A stretch of 64,000 nt of DNA from Actinostola sp. cb2023 (taxonomy: Eukaryota; Cnidaria; Anthozoa; Actiniaria; Actinostolidae), in assembly GCA_033675265.1 (NCBI GenBank), contig JAUJYZ010000466.1, positions 245,001-309,000 on the forward strand, written 5' to 3'. The position numbers were made by a program, and so were the translations under genes. Below, in pieces: positions 31,301 to 43,315 of the stretch. The notes beneath the pieces are model-generated. The model had not been told where the DNA came from. It ran no database searches and was given only the letters and a program-made list of their open reading frames with translations. Position 1 is the first letter of the stretch, and each line of letters opens with the position of its first letter.

Positions 31301-32690
31301 ACTGATTCGGCCATTATTGCATTCGGTCAATAGGTTAGGCTTATAGCCCTGTGCATGCTGTCTTTTAGGGTGCTGTCATGTCTGCTTTCTTCTGGGGTTA
31401 CACACCAGCACAAATCATTGGAGGCTATCTGAGTGATAGATATGGTGGAGAGTTGGTATTAGGGTATGCAGGGATTATATGGTCAATGTGTACGATCGTG
31501 GTACCATTTCTACCAGCTGGTCCAATATTGTTCTTTCCTCCCATAGTCATCATGGTATTTTCTAGAGTTCTTACAGGATTATCTCAAGGTTAGAAAACTC
31601 CCTCTAATAAGTGACTACTTGCCATTTCCCAGAGAGCGGCCATTTAAAGTGCCTATGAAACGAAAAAACAGACCCCGTTTTTATTTGCTACTACGAAAGT
31701 TAACAAAAAGTGAATTGAGCTACGGGAACATTTTTTATATCGCGCACGAAGTTGGGCATTTTGGGTTTCAAAGTGCGACAATTCCCACTCTGTCAAACTA
31801 TAGAAATGTGACGTCAAGGGTTGTGCAAACAAAGGCATACACAACCTCTTGACGTCACCGAGCCATTGTCAAGGGCCCAGTCTCTTGTCGTACATTTTGG
31901 TTGAAAATGACAATTTTCGAACCGCGAAAAGAAAATGTTCACACGCTCAAAGTTCAGAGAAAGACCAAACAACAATAATGTACAATAAAACAAGGATCAA
32001 CATTTTCGTTTCATAGGCACTTTAATAGGGGTTTGACTGTACTTTCACAATCGTTAATTATGGCAGACATCGGTCCATTGGGTCTATTTTTGGAGTCGGT
32101 GATATTTATATATTTTTATATTTTTATTTATTTTATTTATTATTTAAAATAATAAATATTGTTATTATTATATTGATCAACCTTCTTGTTCTTAATAAAG
32201 GTCTTCATTATCCCTCTTTAACAAATATTATTGTAAAGAGAATCCCTCTGAACGAAAGAAGTTTGATGACTGGCTCAGTATTTGCAGCTGGTCCTGTTGG
32301 GTATGTGTTACTTTATTTGCACAGAGTGCGCTTACCATTGTTGCTATAGTAACCAACCTATATCCATTGCACCCCCACCCCCTACCCCCCAAAGAAAGAA
32401 GTGTGTTGACTAGCTGGCTCAGTATTCGCAGCTGGTCCTGTTGGGTACATTGTACATGCAGTGTTACTTTATTTGCGCAGAGTGTGCTTACCGTCGTTAC
32501 TATAGTAACCAACCTATATCCATTGCACCCCTACGTACTTTGACTCTGGACATTCAAGTGATATTTCCACTAGTCTTTCGTCGAGGGCAAAAACCTCGAA
32601 AAACTTGTACTAATTCAGCCAACACTCGAACCCAGTCTTCCAACATTTGCCACAGACCGGATGTTAAAAAAGTAATTTATTAATTGAATA

Positions 32691-32721
<31 letters not shown>

Positions 32722-35700
32722 TATTTCAAAATATTTATATTAAGAGTGATGGTACTTAACCCGTGAAACAAAATCTAATAGTTATTGACGAATAGTCAAA
32801 TCAAAACAAAGGAAAACAATGGAATTACAGTTTATTAATATCTACATGGCTAATATCTGTTTCATGGGTTTTAAAAGTGCCATCACTCTATTACTCTACA
32901 AAGTGCTGTATGACACCAGTCTTTTTTCTCTATTTTATATACTATTTTATGTCTTTCATTTCTGTTTTTAGAACTCTTCTGATGGGCAGTGCTGGGTCTG
33001 TTATCCTCATATTCTTTGGCTGGCAAAGTGTCTTTCTGCTGCAGGGAGTCGTGGCTATGTTCTGGGCATGGATCTGGAGATACTATGCCACTCAACTATA
33101 CTCAACTACTAATAAGACAGAAATATCAATAGAAAATATCAAAATAGTACAACCAAGGCAATCACAAAAACATTCACCTGTTATTGTACCTTATGGATTA
33201 TTTATAAGACATACTGGAGTATGGTAAGCAAAGCAGTCGAGTAGATTTCATATGACTGTGAAATAAGGCATGGGCAGTGGCGGATCCAGGGGGAGAGTCG
33301 GGGGATCTGGACCCCCCTGTCATACCTGAGGTTCAATTGATTGGTCATGAAAAGGTCCAACAGCTGTCCTATCCCCTCCCCTCCCATATACGCCCTAAGT
33401 GACCTGATTTCACATGAGTTCCCAGTGACTCAGTGGTTAGAGCACCTGTCCTGAGTAGTATCCAGGAGGTTGTCGTTCCCATTGATCCATTTGGTCTTTA
33501 GCATGTTAAAGCTTATTATGATTATTATTTTTATTAAAGTGTCACACATTCCCGTGATCATTTTCATCAGACTGTCCTACCATAGGCAGTGCAACCATTG
33601 AGGTTACTAAATACTAAATAAAAAGATATTGGCATCTTTTTTGGACAGGTTTCCTGTGGTAGAGCATGCATGCACGCAATACGTATTATGTTGGGTTCCC
33701 TGTGCATATAAATGTACTACACTTGTGCGGGCGCGTCCTGTGGGACAAGCACAGGAAGTCCAACATAATAAATATTGTGTGTGCATGCTCTACCACAGGA
33801 AACCCATAAAAAGATGCCAATATCTTTTTATTTATTATTTAGTAGCCTCAGAAACAATGGTTGGGCTGCCTGTGCTTCGTTTATTAAAGACATATGTACG
33901 TATGAACTGTATGTTTATTTAGTATTTAGTAGCCTCAGAAGCAATGGTTGGGCTGACTGTGGCCCTACTTTTAGTTTGTAGTTATAATTTCTTCATGATC
34001 AATATCGTTATTTTATAAATTCCTTTCTGTTTTGTAGGGCTCTTATTGTTGCTCAGTTTTGCCAGTCTGGAGCATTTTGGAATATATTTTCCTGGCTTCC
34101 ATTATACTTTGAAGAAGTATTTCCAACTAGTAAGGTACAATAGAAACCTTTTTGAAATCACCTAGTGTATGACTTCTCTGAATTGAGGCTAAGGCTGAGC
34201 ACGCATCTTAAATGTATTCCGCATGCTCTACCACAGGACACCCATCATAAAACACGTGTGAATTGAGGCTAAGGCTGAGCATGTATCTTAAAATTGTCAA
34301 GGAGATAGTACATATAATGTCTGACATCTTGAAACTGAAGTATTGTCAACCTCTTTATTTCTCATTTTATGGCTCTTCTCTTCTAGAAATGGGTTTTTAA
34401 TGTGATGCCGTGGATAGTCCTCTTTCCTTGTTCAAGTTTTGCAGGACTTCTAGCAGATCACATGATCAGATCAGGTAAAGGTTGCGGATCAGCAGCACAA
34501 AATGAATAGTAACTTTTTTTTTTTGTTAGGCCTCAGAAGCAATGGTTGGGCTCCCTGTGGTGCTCATGTGCTTTACAATTAATTTATACACCTATTCCAA
34601 ATATCGTTGTCCCCACCGAAAGCAACAATCAAGAAGCTGACGACCGCAAAGGACTTTGGGAATCTCCTAATTAATTTATTTATCCATGGTACTTGAGAAG
34701 TTATCCCCACGAGCGTTGAATAGCAATCATTTGGAACTATTCGGCCATTTGAAAATGCATGTTGTTAAAATGTCTACAGATGAATAAATGAATAAGGAGA
34801 AAGTCCCAATGCCCTTTGCGGTCGTCAGCTTCTTGCTTGTTACTTTCGGCGGGGACAACGATTTTTTGAATAGGTGTATTATTATCAGTGAGACCGCTAT
34901 ATAAGACTATTGTAACACTATGTAGCATTATTCTTAGCACATTTGAACATTGCATGGAATTTGCGCTTTATAAATTAAATTATTATTATTATTATTCAGT
35001 TAATAATATCTCTTCTATGTATAGAAAAAAAAAAATTTCCCAAGCTTTCGGGTCATTGACCCATCATCAGGGGTTGTGAAAAGAATTTGAAACAGCGACA
35101 AGAAAAACAAACTATATTGCAAAACAATGCGTAACTATGGAAATAGATCAGGACCGTTACAAGCGCTCGCAATTGAACTGATTATTATTAGGCGAATATG
35201 ATATCTACGTACAACGAAATCCTCAAAATTATTCTTATTCTTTGTTTGTTGTAGGTTGGTCTGTGACATTTGTTAGAAAATTATTTCAAGTAAGTCTTTA
35301 ATATTGATGATTGCAAAGTAAAACTGTTTAGGAGCAACGTTGTAATGGTCTGTAATAAAAATTATCAATCTTATCCCATCTTCACTCCTAATTGAAGGGC
35401 TCGCTGCAAGAACAACGTAAGTGATCTCTGATCAAAATCGAAATTCTCCTCGACATTCATTGAATTTCAAAGGAGAATTTGGGTTTTGATCACAAGTCAC
35501 TTACTCCGTTCTTGCAGGGAGCCCTTCAATTGGAGACTTTGGAATGACTTCTACAACTCATTAATGATTAATAATTGGGGAAATTCAAAGCTAAAGTTGG
35601 CTGAATTTTATGCTAATTAAGAACACATTTCCAAATGTCCTTCACGGTAGTATGGTTGTCGAATTGTTCCTGTAAAAAGTCAGTGTCTCGCAAAATTTCA

Positions 35701-37320
35701 GTCAGTCAAATTTTGCAGTCTCGTTTTTTCGCAAAAACCCGTCTCAGAATCTCGAATTTTGAAAACAAAGGAAATCGGTGAAAAAGTGTCTCGGGCTCCC
35801 CAAAAAATATGCCTTGACTCGGAGTCTCGCAAAGTCTCGCCTTAACCATTCGATACACCTGGTTTGATAATTTATTTTCTTGATTCATTTTCTTAGACCA
35901 TCTCAATGTGGGGAGCTAGTTTATGTATGCTTCTATTCAGTTGGGTATCAAATTTCAACCAAGCATTATTTCTCATTATGATCACATTGGCACTTAACTC
36001 CATTGGAAACAGTGGTATCGTTGTAGCACCTCAAGATATGGCACCTAAATTTGCTGGGTCTTTATTTGGTAAGTGTATGGGTCTTTATTTGAGTGTATGG
36101 GTCCTTATTTGGTAAGTGTATGGGTCCTTATTTGGTAAGTATATGGGCTTTATTTGAGTGTATGGGTCTTTATTTGGAAAGTGCATGGGTCCTTATTTGG
36201 TAAGTGTATGGGTCTTTATTTGAATGTATGGGTCTTTATTTGAGTGTATGGGCCTTTATTTGAGTGTATGGGTCTTTATTTGAGTGTATGGGTCTTTACT
36301 TGGAAAGTGTATGGGTCCTTACATATAGCATATTTCGGTAAAGAATCTATAGAAATCGAGAATATGTAAAAAGAGGAATTCTCTCTCAGCGTTGCCATAG
36401 TAACGCCGATCTCCATAAAAACATACTTCATCAGAAACTTTGATCTTTCTGTAACAAGGTTGTAATACTCAATTTACCATTAGATCGTTCACGAAAGCAC
36501 AATTGTGTTTCAAACGCAAGAGGTATCGCTACGGAAAAACCCAATCGAGTCACCTTAACACTCTTTGAATTCTAAATGAGAATATAGATTTTGATCACAA
36601 GTCACTTACACTGTTCATTCTTTTGTGTGGGTCGCATGAAGTCCTTCATTTTGATACTAGTTGAGCTGCGTACTTCTTATCCTTGTCATAATAATGCTAC
36701 CTTTACTTCATCTATTCAGGTTTAATGAATGCCGCTGGTGCCTTTGCTGGTAAGTGTACTGGATTTTCTTGAAAAACAAATTAATAATGATTACTGGATT
36801 TATAATGTTCTATACAATAATTATCTTTATTATTCCACTCGTGCATCATTTTACCATATAAGGGAAAGAGACCACGCAAAATATGCCAGCGTATTACACA
36901 GTAGCTCGCGCGCGCACGAAAAACATAGTAAAATGGCTCAAAGACTTCAGGAAAACAAAGAAACAAAATCAATAATTTGTTGTGGAATAATAAACCCCTT
37001 ATTTGATGGTTTGACAGATAATACTTGCAGACATTTTACTTATTGGTACAGGCTCAGAAAAATACTATGCAACTCGTAAAATATCCGCGCGTATTATCTG
37101 TCAAACCATCAAATAAGCTGTATTTATTTACATATTCAGTGGCCAGAATGAAAACATCTTTCCATTCTTGTTTATTGCAGGGATTGTGGTAGTTCCGTTA
37201 TCTGGACATATACTGGAAATTACTCACGTATGGAGCTCTGTCTTCCATATCAATGCCGTTATACTTATTGTTGGATCAGTAGTTTTTCTTATATTTGGCA
37301 CATCAAAACAGATTGTTTAG
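28396..37320 (+). CDS. SLC17A9-like vesicular nucleotide transporter, complete, copy A
   Basis: Ten coding exons with GT-AG signals: 28396-28611, 31369-31588, 32201-32300, 32972-33223, 34038-34134, 34387-34474, 35255-35289, 35897-36068, 36720-36749 and 37181-37320. They total 1350 bases, or 449 residues, near the 430-440 of vertebrate SLC17A9. It is a major-facilitator carrier with about 12 membrane spans. Family marks: YAARSAVPLC in span 1, SAFFWGYTPAQIIGGYLSDRYGG, SRVLTGLSQG in span 4, GWQSVFLLQG, SWLPLYFEEVFP, KWVFNVMPW and NSGIVVAPQDMAPKFAGSLFG. SLC17A9 (VNUT) loads ATP and other nucleotides into secretory vesicles and lysosomes using membrane potential and chloride. The arginines in span 1 and the RVLTG motif, which I recall as functionally important in VNUT, are kept. 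Introns hold at least six MITEs. Exon 8 ends in a tandemly repeated splice donor (36055-36330). Substrate in this animal is inferred from family. Confidence 0.92.
28878..28990. repeat. Inverted repeat in intron 1
   Basis: AATAATTTGCACGAGTGTG...CAAAGAGTATCAAAATTGCAC is mirrored by GTGCAATTTGAGCTCTTTG...CGAGTGCAAATTATT. It is followed by GGCCGCAGGCCGCCCGAG, a short GC palindrome. Confidence 0.8.
29338..29794 (+). mobile_element. Possible Helentron-like element (3' end clearest)
   Basis: The right end has GCCCGAGTGAACGCTCATTGAGCGTCTTG, i.e. a small hairpin (AACGCTCATTGAGCGT) followed by CTTG. The same hairpin ends two better-defined elements at 53580 and 56205, and in reverse one at 54780. A direct repeat GTCTCCCTCGTCAC (29370 and 29634) lies inside. 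The left end is uncertain. Confidence 0.45.
29845..30135. mobile_element. MITE with CATTTGCAAAAATTCTGG ends
   Basis: CATTTGCAAAAATTCTGGCC and its complement GGCCACAATTTTTGCAAATG bound an element with inner arms CGATATATCAATATATCGGG and TACCCATAATGCACCCG. A relative is at 47224-47485. In intron 1 of transporter copy A. Confidence 0.8.
30489..31074. mobile_element. TTAA-flanked element, TTAAGGTGGCTCCATA ends
   Basis: TTAAGGTGGCTCCATAGAG at the left is complemented by TATATGGAGCCACCTTAA at the right, 586 bp in total. TTAA target sites are used by piggyBac and Kolobok transposons. The related end TTAAGGTGACTCCA bounds the element at 44461-45139. No transposase frame. In intron 1 of transporter copy A. 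Confidence 0.8.
31644..32025. mobile_element. TTAA-flanked MITE, TTAAAGTGCCTATGAAACG ends
   Basis: TTAAAGTGCCTATGAAACGA and TCGTTTCATAGGCACTTTAA bound 382 bp; inner arms contain CTTGACGTCACC/GTGACGTCAAGG. It lies in intron 2 of transporter copy A. A TTAA element with similar first bases (TTAAAGTGC) is at 39635-40097. Confidence 0.85.
32746..32888. mobile_element. TAGAGTGATGG-type MITE
   Basis: AGAGTGATGGTACTTAACCCG and GGGTTTTAAAAGTGCCATCACTCTA ends, 143 bp. Its inner CCCGTGAAACAAA links it to the family at 42577-42722. It is preceded by (AAT)n CTTTATT, which looks like an unrelated retroelement tail. In intron 3 of transporter copy A. Confidence 0.75.
33596..33876. mobile_element. Large palindrome, TTGGGCTTCCTGTG family
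   Basis: Second full copy of the 13137-13516 family: ACTAAATAAAAAGATATTGGC...TTTCCTGTGGTAGAGCATGC and mirror, centre GGGCGCGTCCTGTGGGAC. An extra half (GTAGCCTCAGAAGCAATGG) follows to about 33960. In intron 4 of transporter copy A. Confidence 0.8.
34587..34880. mobile_element. MITE with TATACACCTATTCC ends
   Basis: TACACCTATTCCAAATATCG / CGATTTTTTGAATAGGTGTA ends, with arms reading GACGACCGCAAAGGACTTTG and inverse. A relative lies in intron 3 of transporter copy B (57630-58060). Just after it, 34965-34995 (TTTGCGCTTTATAAATTAAA then ATTATTATT) looks like a SINE/LINE 3' tail. Confidence 0.75.
35395..35530. repeat. GATCAAAATC...AAATTCTCC palindromic repeat
   Basis: A complete copy with outer inverted ends CAATTGAAGGGCTC(G/C)CTGCAAG: 35390 onward and mirrored to 35533. 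This longer symmetry shows the full element is about 150 bp. In intron 7 of transporter copy A. A partial copy is at about 36555-36655. Confidence 0.8.
36055..36330. repeat. Tandem array that duplicates a 5' splice site
   Basis: The end of exon 8 and its donor (TTATTTG|GTAAGTGTATGGGTC) form the first unit of a degenerate 20-23 bp array with about a dozen units. Intact GTAAGT appears at the true donor (36069) and again at 36112, 36135 and 36200; other units read GAGTGT or GAAAGTG. The frame read through from exon 8 stops at 36113-36115. Confidence 0.9.
36996..37120. repeat. Hairpin in intron 9
   Basis: CTTATTTGATGGTTTGACAGATAATAC is mirrored by GTATTATCTGTCAAACCATC at the right, with a 70-bp loop. 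It lies in the last intron of transporter copy A. Confidence 0.75.
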
Positions 37321-37494
37321 GAATATAAGTTAATGTTGTGACACTGTACATTTTGATGGTCAAGGTTGTATATACATGGTTAAATATAATATATAAATGA
37401 TGATGATGATGTTGGTGGTGATGATGATGGTGATGATGGTGACCAAGATGATGGTGGTGGTGATGATATTTATAACTGGTGTGGTGAATGTGAG

Positions 37495-38160
<666 letters not shown>

Positions 38161-38204
38161 ATAACAGTAGTAGTGGTGTTTGTGGTGCACTTGTAATATT
38201 AATG

Positions 38205-39045
38205 ATGGTGATGTTGCTAATGTTTGTGGTGATGATGTTGGTGATGCTTATGGCTGATGATGATGATAATGGTGGTATGGTGATGATGATAATGGTGCTG
38301 ATGATAATGGTGGTGATGATAGTGGTGCTGATGATAATGATGGTGATGATAGTGGTGCTGATGATAATGGTGCTGATGATAATGGTGCTGATGATAATGA
38401 TGGTGATGATAATGGTGCTGATGATAATGGTGCTGATGATAATGGTGCTGATGATAATGGTGCTGATGATAATGATGGTGATGATAGTGGTGCTGATGAT
38501 AATGGTGCTGATGATAATGGTGCTGATGATAATGATGGTGATGATAATGGTGCTGATGATAATGGTGCTGATGATAATGATGGTGATAGTGGTGCTGATG
38601 ATAATGGTGCTGATGATAGTGGTGCTGATGATAATGATGGCGATGATAATGATGGTGATAGTGGTGCTGATGATAATGGTGCTGATGATAATGGTGCTGA
38701 TGATAATGATGGTGATGATAATGGTGCTGATGATAATGATGGTGATGATAGTGGTGGTGATGGTGATGATAGTGGTGGTGATGATAATGGTGGTGATGAT
38801 AATATGGTGGTGATGATAGTAGTGGTGGTGATAATGGTGATGATGATAATGGTGATGACGACGATGGTCAGGTGTGATGCTGATGATGTTTCTGATGGTG
38901 GTGGTGATGATGGTCAGGTGGTGATGATAATATTGTGGTGATGGTGATGATGATGGTCAGGTGGTGATGATAATGATGGTGATGATAATATTGTGGTGAT
39001 GTTGCTGATGGTGGTGATGATGGTCAGGTGGTGGTGCATAGCAAT
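38205..39045. repeat. GATGATAATGGTGCT minisatellite
   Basis: About 840 bp of GATGATAATGGTGCTGATGATAGTGG-type units in several sub-arrays. The long Met/Ile/Val/Leu frame across it is an artefact. Confidence 0.95.
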
Positions 39046-39634
39046 GATTAAATATCCCTAAAACAACAATTCAATACAGAAATTATTATTCGTAGTGCTG
39101 GTATTTTAATAATTTCACATATTCTTCAACAAAAGGTAATTTTTTAAATTATAACAAATAACAATGTTATATTATTGTTACACCCAAGAATAAATTAAAA
39201 TAAAAGTCCCTGTGAAAAGTCCCCCATACCGTAGCCTCTCTTTGACTCCTGAAATGCTTGCCATTTCAGTCTGTGTTGTGTTTGTGTTACAGTTTTTCAA
39301 GGTGTTTTTGAATGGATTCAAAAACAAAACAAAAAACTTTCTTTCTCCAGCACATTGGATAGGCTAGACAGTTTTTAAATTGGAGATAATATTGTCAAAA
39401 TTTAAGAACTACTATCTCAATGGTTATAGCACTTGTACCCAGTCTTCCAATGTGTTTGCCACAGACCAGAAGGTTTCAAGGCACCAGAGACTGATCACAG
39501 CAATTCATCATTCTCATACCCAGAGCCCTGTCATACAGTGCGAGAATGAATATTTCGTCTGACTTTGACCAACATGCAAAAAACTATGTACTGTCTTCAG
39601 TTGTGAAAAAAAATCACATAACTCATATTTTTCC

Positions 39635-40097
39635 TTAAAGTGCATATCAGGCTTATTTGTTTATTTTGAAAATCGATTACATATAAAGTGAATAGTGGGA
39701 TGGTTCAGTATTTTGTGATTTGAGCTTCGCATTTGTGAGTTATAAAGGTTTGAAATCGTGATATGCTAATTTGGTGACGTCAACGCAGGCATCATTTATT
39801 ATACAAAAGCGCCTCTGCAAATTACTGACATTTTTAATCTGGCAAAAAGTTATTCTACAACTTATATAAATGATGTTAAACTTTTATTTCTATTTTAGAA
39901 AAAGAGTGCTACTTGAAAAAATAAAAATAAGTTACGGCAAATGCCTGCGTTGACGTCACCTAATTAGCATATCACGATTTCAAACCTTCATAACTCGCAA
40001 ATGCGAAACTAAAATCACAAAATACTGAACCATCCTTCATTCACTTTATATGTAATCGATTTTCAAAAGAAACGAATAACCCTGATATGCACTTTAA
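39635..40097. mobile_element. TTAA-flanked foldback, TTAAAGTGCATATCAGG ends
   Basis: TTAAAGTGCATATCAGGCTT and its complement bound 463 bp; arms stay matched for about 160 bp (ACATATAAAGTGAATAG, AATCGTGATATGCTAATT, GTGACGTCAACGCAGGC). No transposase frame. Confidence 0.85.
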
Positions 40098-40532
40098 GTT
40101 TAGCTGATTACTCCACCATCAGATCAACATTCAGTTTATGAGCCATGTCACAATAATTGTTTTAGAAAAAAATATCGACGGAAATTACTTACTTTAGCTA
40201 GGCCCTTGCAAACGGTGGACTCTGCGATCGATATTCGCCCAAATCTCTTTGCGAAACTACTACAGTGTTGTTTATGTCCGCCATCAGACCACCTTCTTGT
40301 CTTGTATTTGTCTTTTCTTGTAGTTGAAACTGCCTTCTCAGTGTTTTCTATTTGTAGGAGTAGTGTTTACTTGAACCTCTGCTTAATATAATAATAAACT
40401 TTATTTTACAAGGGAAAAAACATATTACAGCATATTACATATTACATATTGCTTGAACGTCAGAGTTTTCCTCGCCCAGCTCCATATCGAAGAGGTAAAA
40501 AGACAGACGTAAAAACACTATACTGTATAGTA

Positions 40533-41026
40533 TATGTGGTTCTATTAATTGTGAACAGTTCTAATTGTGAACACTTTTCAGTAAAAAGTGCCGTTTTTAA
40601 ATCGGCAGGGGGGGGCATGCCCCCTCGCCCCCTAGAAACTCACGCCTTCGGCGCTCGTAGCTCTGTGCGTACATTGGAAAAAAAGCACGCTACGCCCCTG
40701 TAAAGTGTTCACAATTAGAACCACATACTGTAGTAGTTTCGGAAAACAGCAAAATTAAGCACAAGATACATGTTACTGTCACCAAAAAGTTCGGACACTG
40801 ATGTCCGTGAATTGCCGTACAAACACACCAACTTTTGTACCGGTTTATCGACTTGATTTAGTTGTTCGATAAATATTAGCAAAATCTTGTTTATCAACCT
40901 TATTTAAAATAGCTTTGCTAATATTTAGAGAATCGAACAACTAAATCGAGTCGATAAACTGTACAAAAGTTAGTGCGTTTGTACGGCAATTCAACAATGT
41001 CCGAACTTTTTGGTGACAGTAACATG
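40533..41026. repeat. Two adjacent inverted repeats
   Basis: 40533-40728: TATGTGGTTCTATTAATTGTG and CACAATTAGAACCACATA. 40769-41026: CATGTTACTGTCACCAAAAAG and CTTTTTGGTGACAGTAACATG, with long inner arms (GTACAAACACACCAACTTTTG; TTTAGTTGTTCGATAAATA). Neither encodes a protein. Confidence 0.8.
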
Positions 41027-41069
41027 AAGTACACCACGTGAGCTCTAGCGTCGAATCGGTGAATTAGAG

Positions 41070-42574
41070 CACAGGCAAACCACAGTGATAAAGTGACATT
41101 TGCACTAAAAAATACCGAATAAAACGTGTTTTAATACATTTTAGCCCGAGTAAATGCACCATTGTTCCCCACCCTCCCTCACTGAGTCGGAATAGGTCAA
41201 CCGGAGGACGTATATTATTACAAGGTAGGCAACTTTCAGGATTCCTGTGGTGAATCTCAAAACAAATCTGCTAAAATATATATCAAATCTTGTGAAAACT
41301 CATCCCTAAATCCGTCCAGTTACTAAAATACCTTCAATCTATCATGTCAGCTCAATTGTTTGGTTGTATTTTGAAGAAAATGCTGGTTTTGGGTCCAAGG
41401 ACGCAAAAAAACAGCTTTCGTACTATGTGCCGACAGTTAGGCTTCGACCAGCGCAGTCCTGGGGACGAAAATGTGGAGCAAAAATAACCCGCGTATCCCT
41501 TCCCTTGTATTCCTTTACTCACCTGATCAAATGGACAAACGCAACCCTACATAGGCAAACATTCGACTTCCGCTTTCGTAATATTTAAATATTCATCGCG
41601 TGTGAATTCTTTGACGCATGCAAGTTTTGCAAGACGGAATAATACAATACACTGCACAATAATTACAAGCAAAAATTAAACTACAACATATAGATGAATG
41701 ACAGTAACATTTTTGAATGTTATTCTTAACTTTCACTTCTCAGTTGAATTTCGTCCCAGATTGTTATCTACAATGCACATGTTGCAGAGCTTGCTATTTA
41801 TATTACTGTTATTCTAATGTCAAATAAGTCCGCAAATAAGCGTTATTCATTTCGAATAATCAGTGGGAAGGCAAACGAAATATTTGCATTGAATTATACA
41901 AATTACAAAACACCTTGTACTTTCTTCATAATTTCAGTAGACTATAAGACTTATAACGAACGAAACCCAAGCTTTCTTGTAATTATTGTACAGTGTATTG
42001 TATTATTCCGTCTTACAAAACTTGCATGCGTCAAGAATTCACACGCGATGAATATTTAAAAGTTACGAAAGCGGAAGTCGAATGTTTGCCTATGTAGGGT
42101 TGCGTTTGTCCATTTGATCAGGTGAGTAAAGGAATACAAGGGAAGGGGTACGCGGGTTATTTTTGCACCACATTTTCGTCCCCAGGACTGCGCTGGTCGA
42201 AGCCTAACTGTCGGCACATAGTACGAAAGCTGTTTTTTTACGTCCTTGGACCCAAAACCAGCATTTTCTTCAAAATACAACCAAACAATTGAGCAGACAT
42301 GATAGATTGAAGGTATTTTAGTAACTGGACGGATTTAGGGATGAGTTTTCACAAGATTTGATATATATTTTAGCAGATTTGTTTTGAGATTCACCACAGG
42401 AATCCTGAAAGTTGCCTACCTTGTAATAATATACGTCCTCCGGTTAACCTATTCCGACTCAGTGAGGGAGGGTGGGGAACAATGGTGCATTTACTCGGGC
42501 TAAAATGTATTAAAACACGTTTTATTCGGTATTTTTTAGTGCAAATGTCACTTTATCACTGTGGTTTGCCTGTG
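41070..42574. mobile_element. 1.5-kb foldback element with 7-bp target duplication
   Basis: Arms of about 600 bp from CACAGGCAAACCACAGTG to the mirror CACTGTGGTTTGCCTGTG, nearly identical, around a roughly 300-bp unique centre. ATTAGAG flanks both ends (41063-41069 and 42575-42581). Each arm carries the same 74-codon frame starting MYFEENAGFGSKD; being mirrored and uninterrupted in both arms, it may be chance or an old exon fragment. No transposase motif is recognised. Confidence 0.88.
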
Positions 42575-42576
42575 AT

Positions 42577-42722
42577 TAGAGTGGTTTTCATTAACCCGTG
42601 AAACAAAGTGTACTAATTAGAGGTGTAATAGTCAGATAAACACAATAGAAAACAAAAGAATTAGAGTGAAGTAGTGCTAAATACGCTAAAGTGTATTTCA
42701 CGGGTTTATGAAAACCACTCTA
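42577..42722. mobile_element. TAGAGTGG-type MITE (intact copy)
   Basis: TAGAGTGGTTTTCATTAACC and TTTATGAAAACCACTCTA ends, 146 bp. It is the empty-site counterpart of the nested copy at 3471-3900. Its left TAGAG lies within the target duplication of the foldback before it. Confidence 0.88.
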
Positions 42723-42740
42723 GTTTCTTTAGTGTAAACT

Positions 42741-43123
42741 CCCGGGGGGGCTACTCCCCTATATACGCTATACGGGTATGTGCCACGGGATAGGGTATGG
42801 TTTTTGAGCTCCCAGGTCTGGGGTAGGGTATCGTTTTTGCACTTTTAGTCTAGGATGTGGTACGTTTTGGTCTGGTATAGGGTATGGTTTCCGCAATAAC
42901 GCCATTATCAGTCGCTATCAGTTTACATATCCCTTTAGCACGCTTTCAATCTGGGATAGGGTATACATTTTTAAGCTTTAGTCCGGGATAGGGTATACAT
43001 TTTTAAGCTTTAGTCTGGGATAGGGTATGGAAAATCAAAATTTTAGGTCTGGGATAGGGTCAGGGTTTTGAGGTGTCCGCGGCACACCCCTACCCAAAAA
43101 TACCCTTAGTGCCCCCCCCCGGG
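42741..43123. mobile_element. hAT-like MITE with 8-bp target duplication
   Basis: CCCGGGGGGGC and GCCCCCCCCCGGG ends; flanks TGTAAACT at 42733-42740 and 43124-43131. The interior repeats GGTCTGGGATAGGGTATGG many times. The eight-base duplication suggests hAT-type mobilisation. Confidence 0.85.
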
Positions 43124-43171
43124 TGTAAACTAGAACATGACACAATAATAAAGTTATTATTATTATTACAG

Positions 43172-43306
43172 TAGAGTGATTCCAATAAACCTGGGCACTA
43201 CTAATTAGCTGTCAGTGTTTATTAGATGCAAAGAAACAAAAGAGTGAGTGTCTAATAGTGTGTATTGGTGTAGTTAGTAATGCCCAGGTTTATTGGAATC
43301 AGTCTA
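43172..43306. mobile_element. TAGAGTGATT-type MITE
   Basis: Second copy of the 25714-25856 family: TAGAGTGATTCCAATAAACC and GGTTTATTGGAATCAGTCTA. It has a short internal deletion (ACAGAAACAAG missing). Confidence 0.85.
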
Positions 43307-43315
43307 CTAGGAACT

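Noticed and set aside
38202..38813. 203-codon Met/Ile/Val/Leu frame
   Set aside because: Translation of the GATGATAATGGTGCT minisatellite; no splice context or non-repeat sequence.
41364..42280. Two identical 74-codon proteins (MYFEENAG...)
   Set aside because: They are the mirror-image arms of one foldback element. Recorded as a feature of the element and not as genes, because no homology or transcript signal is visible.
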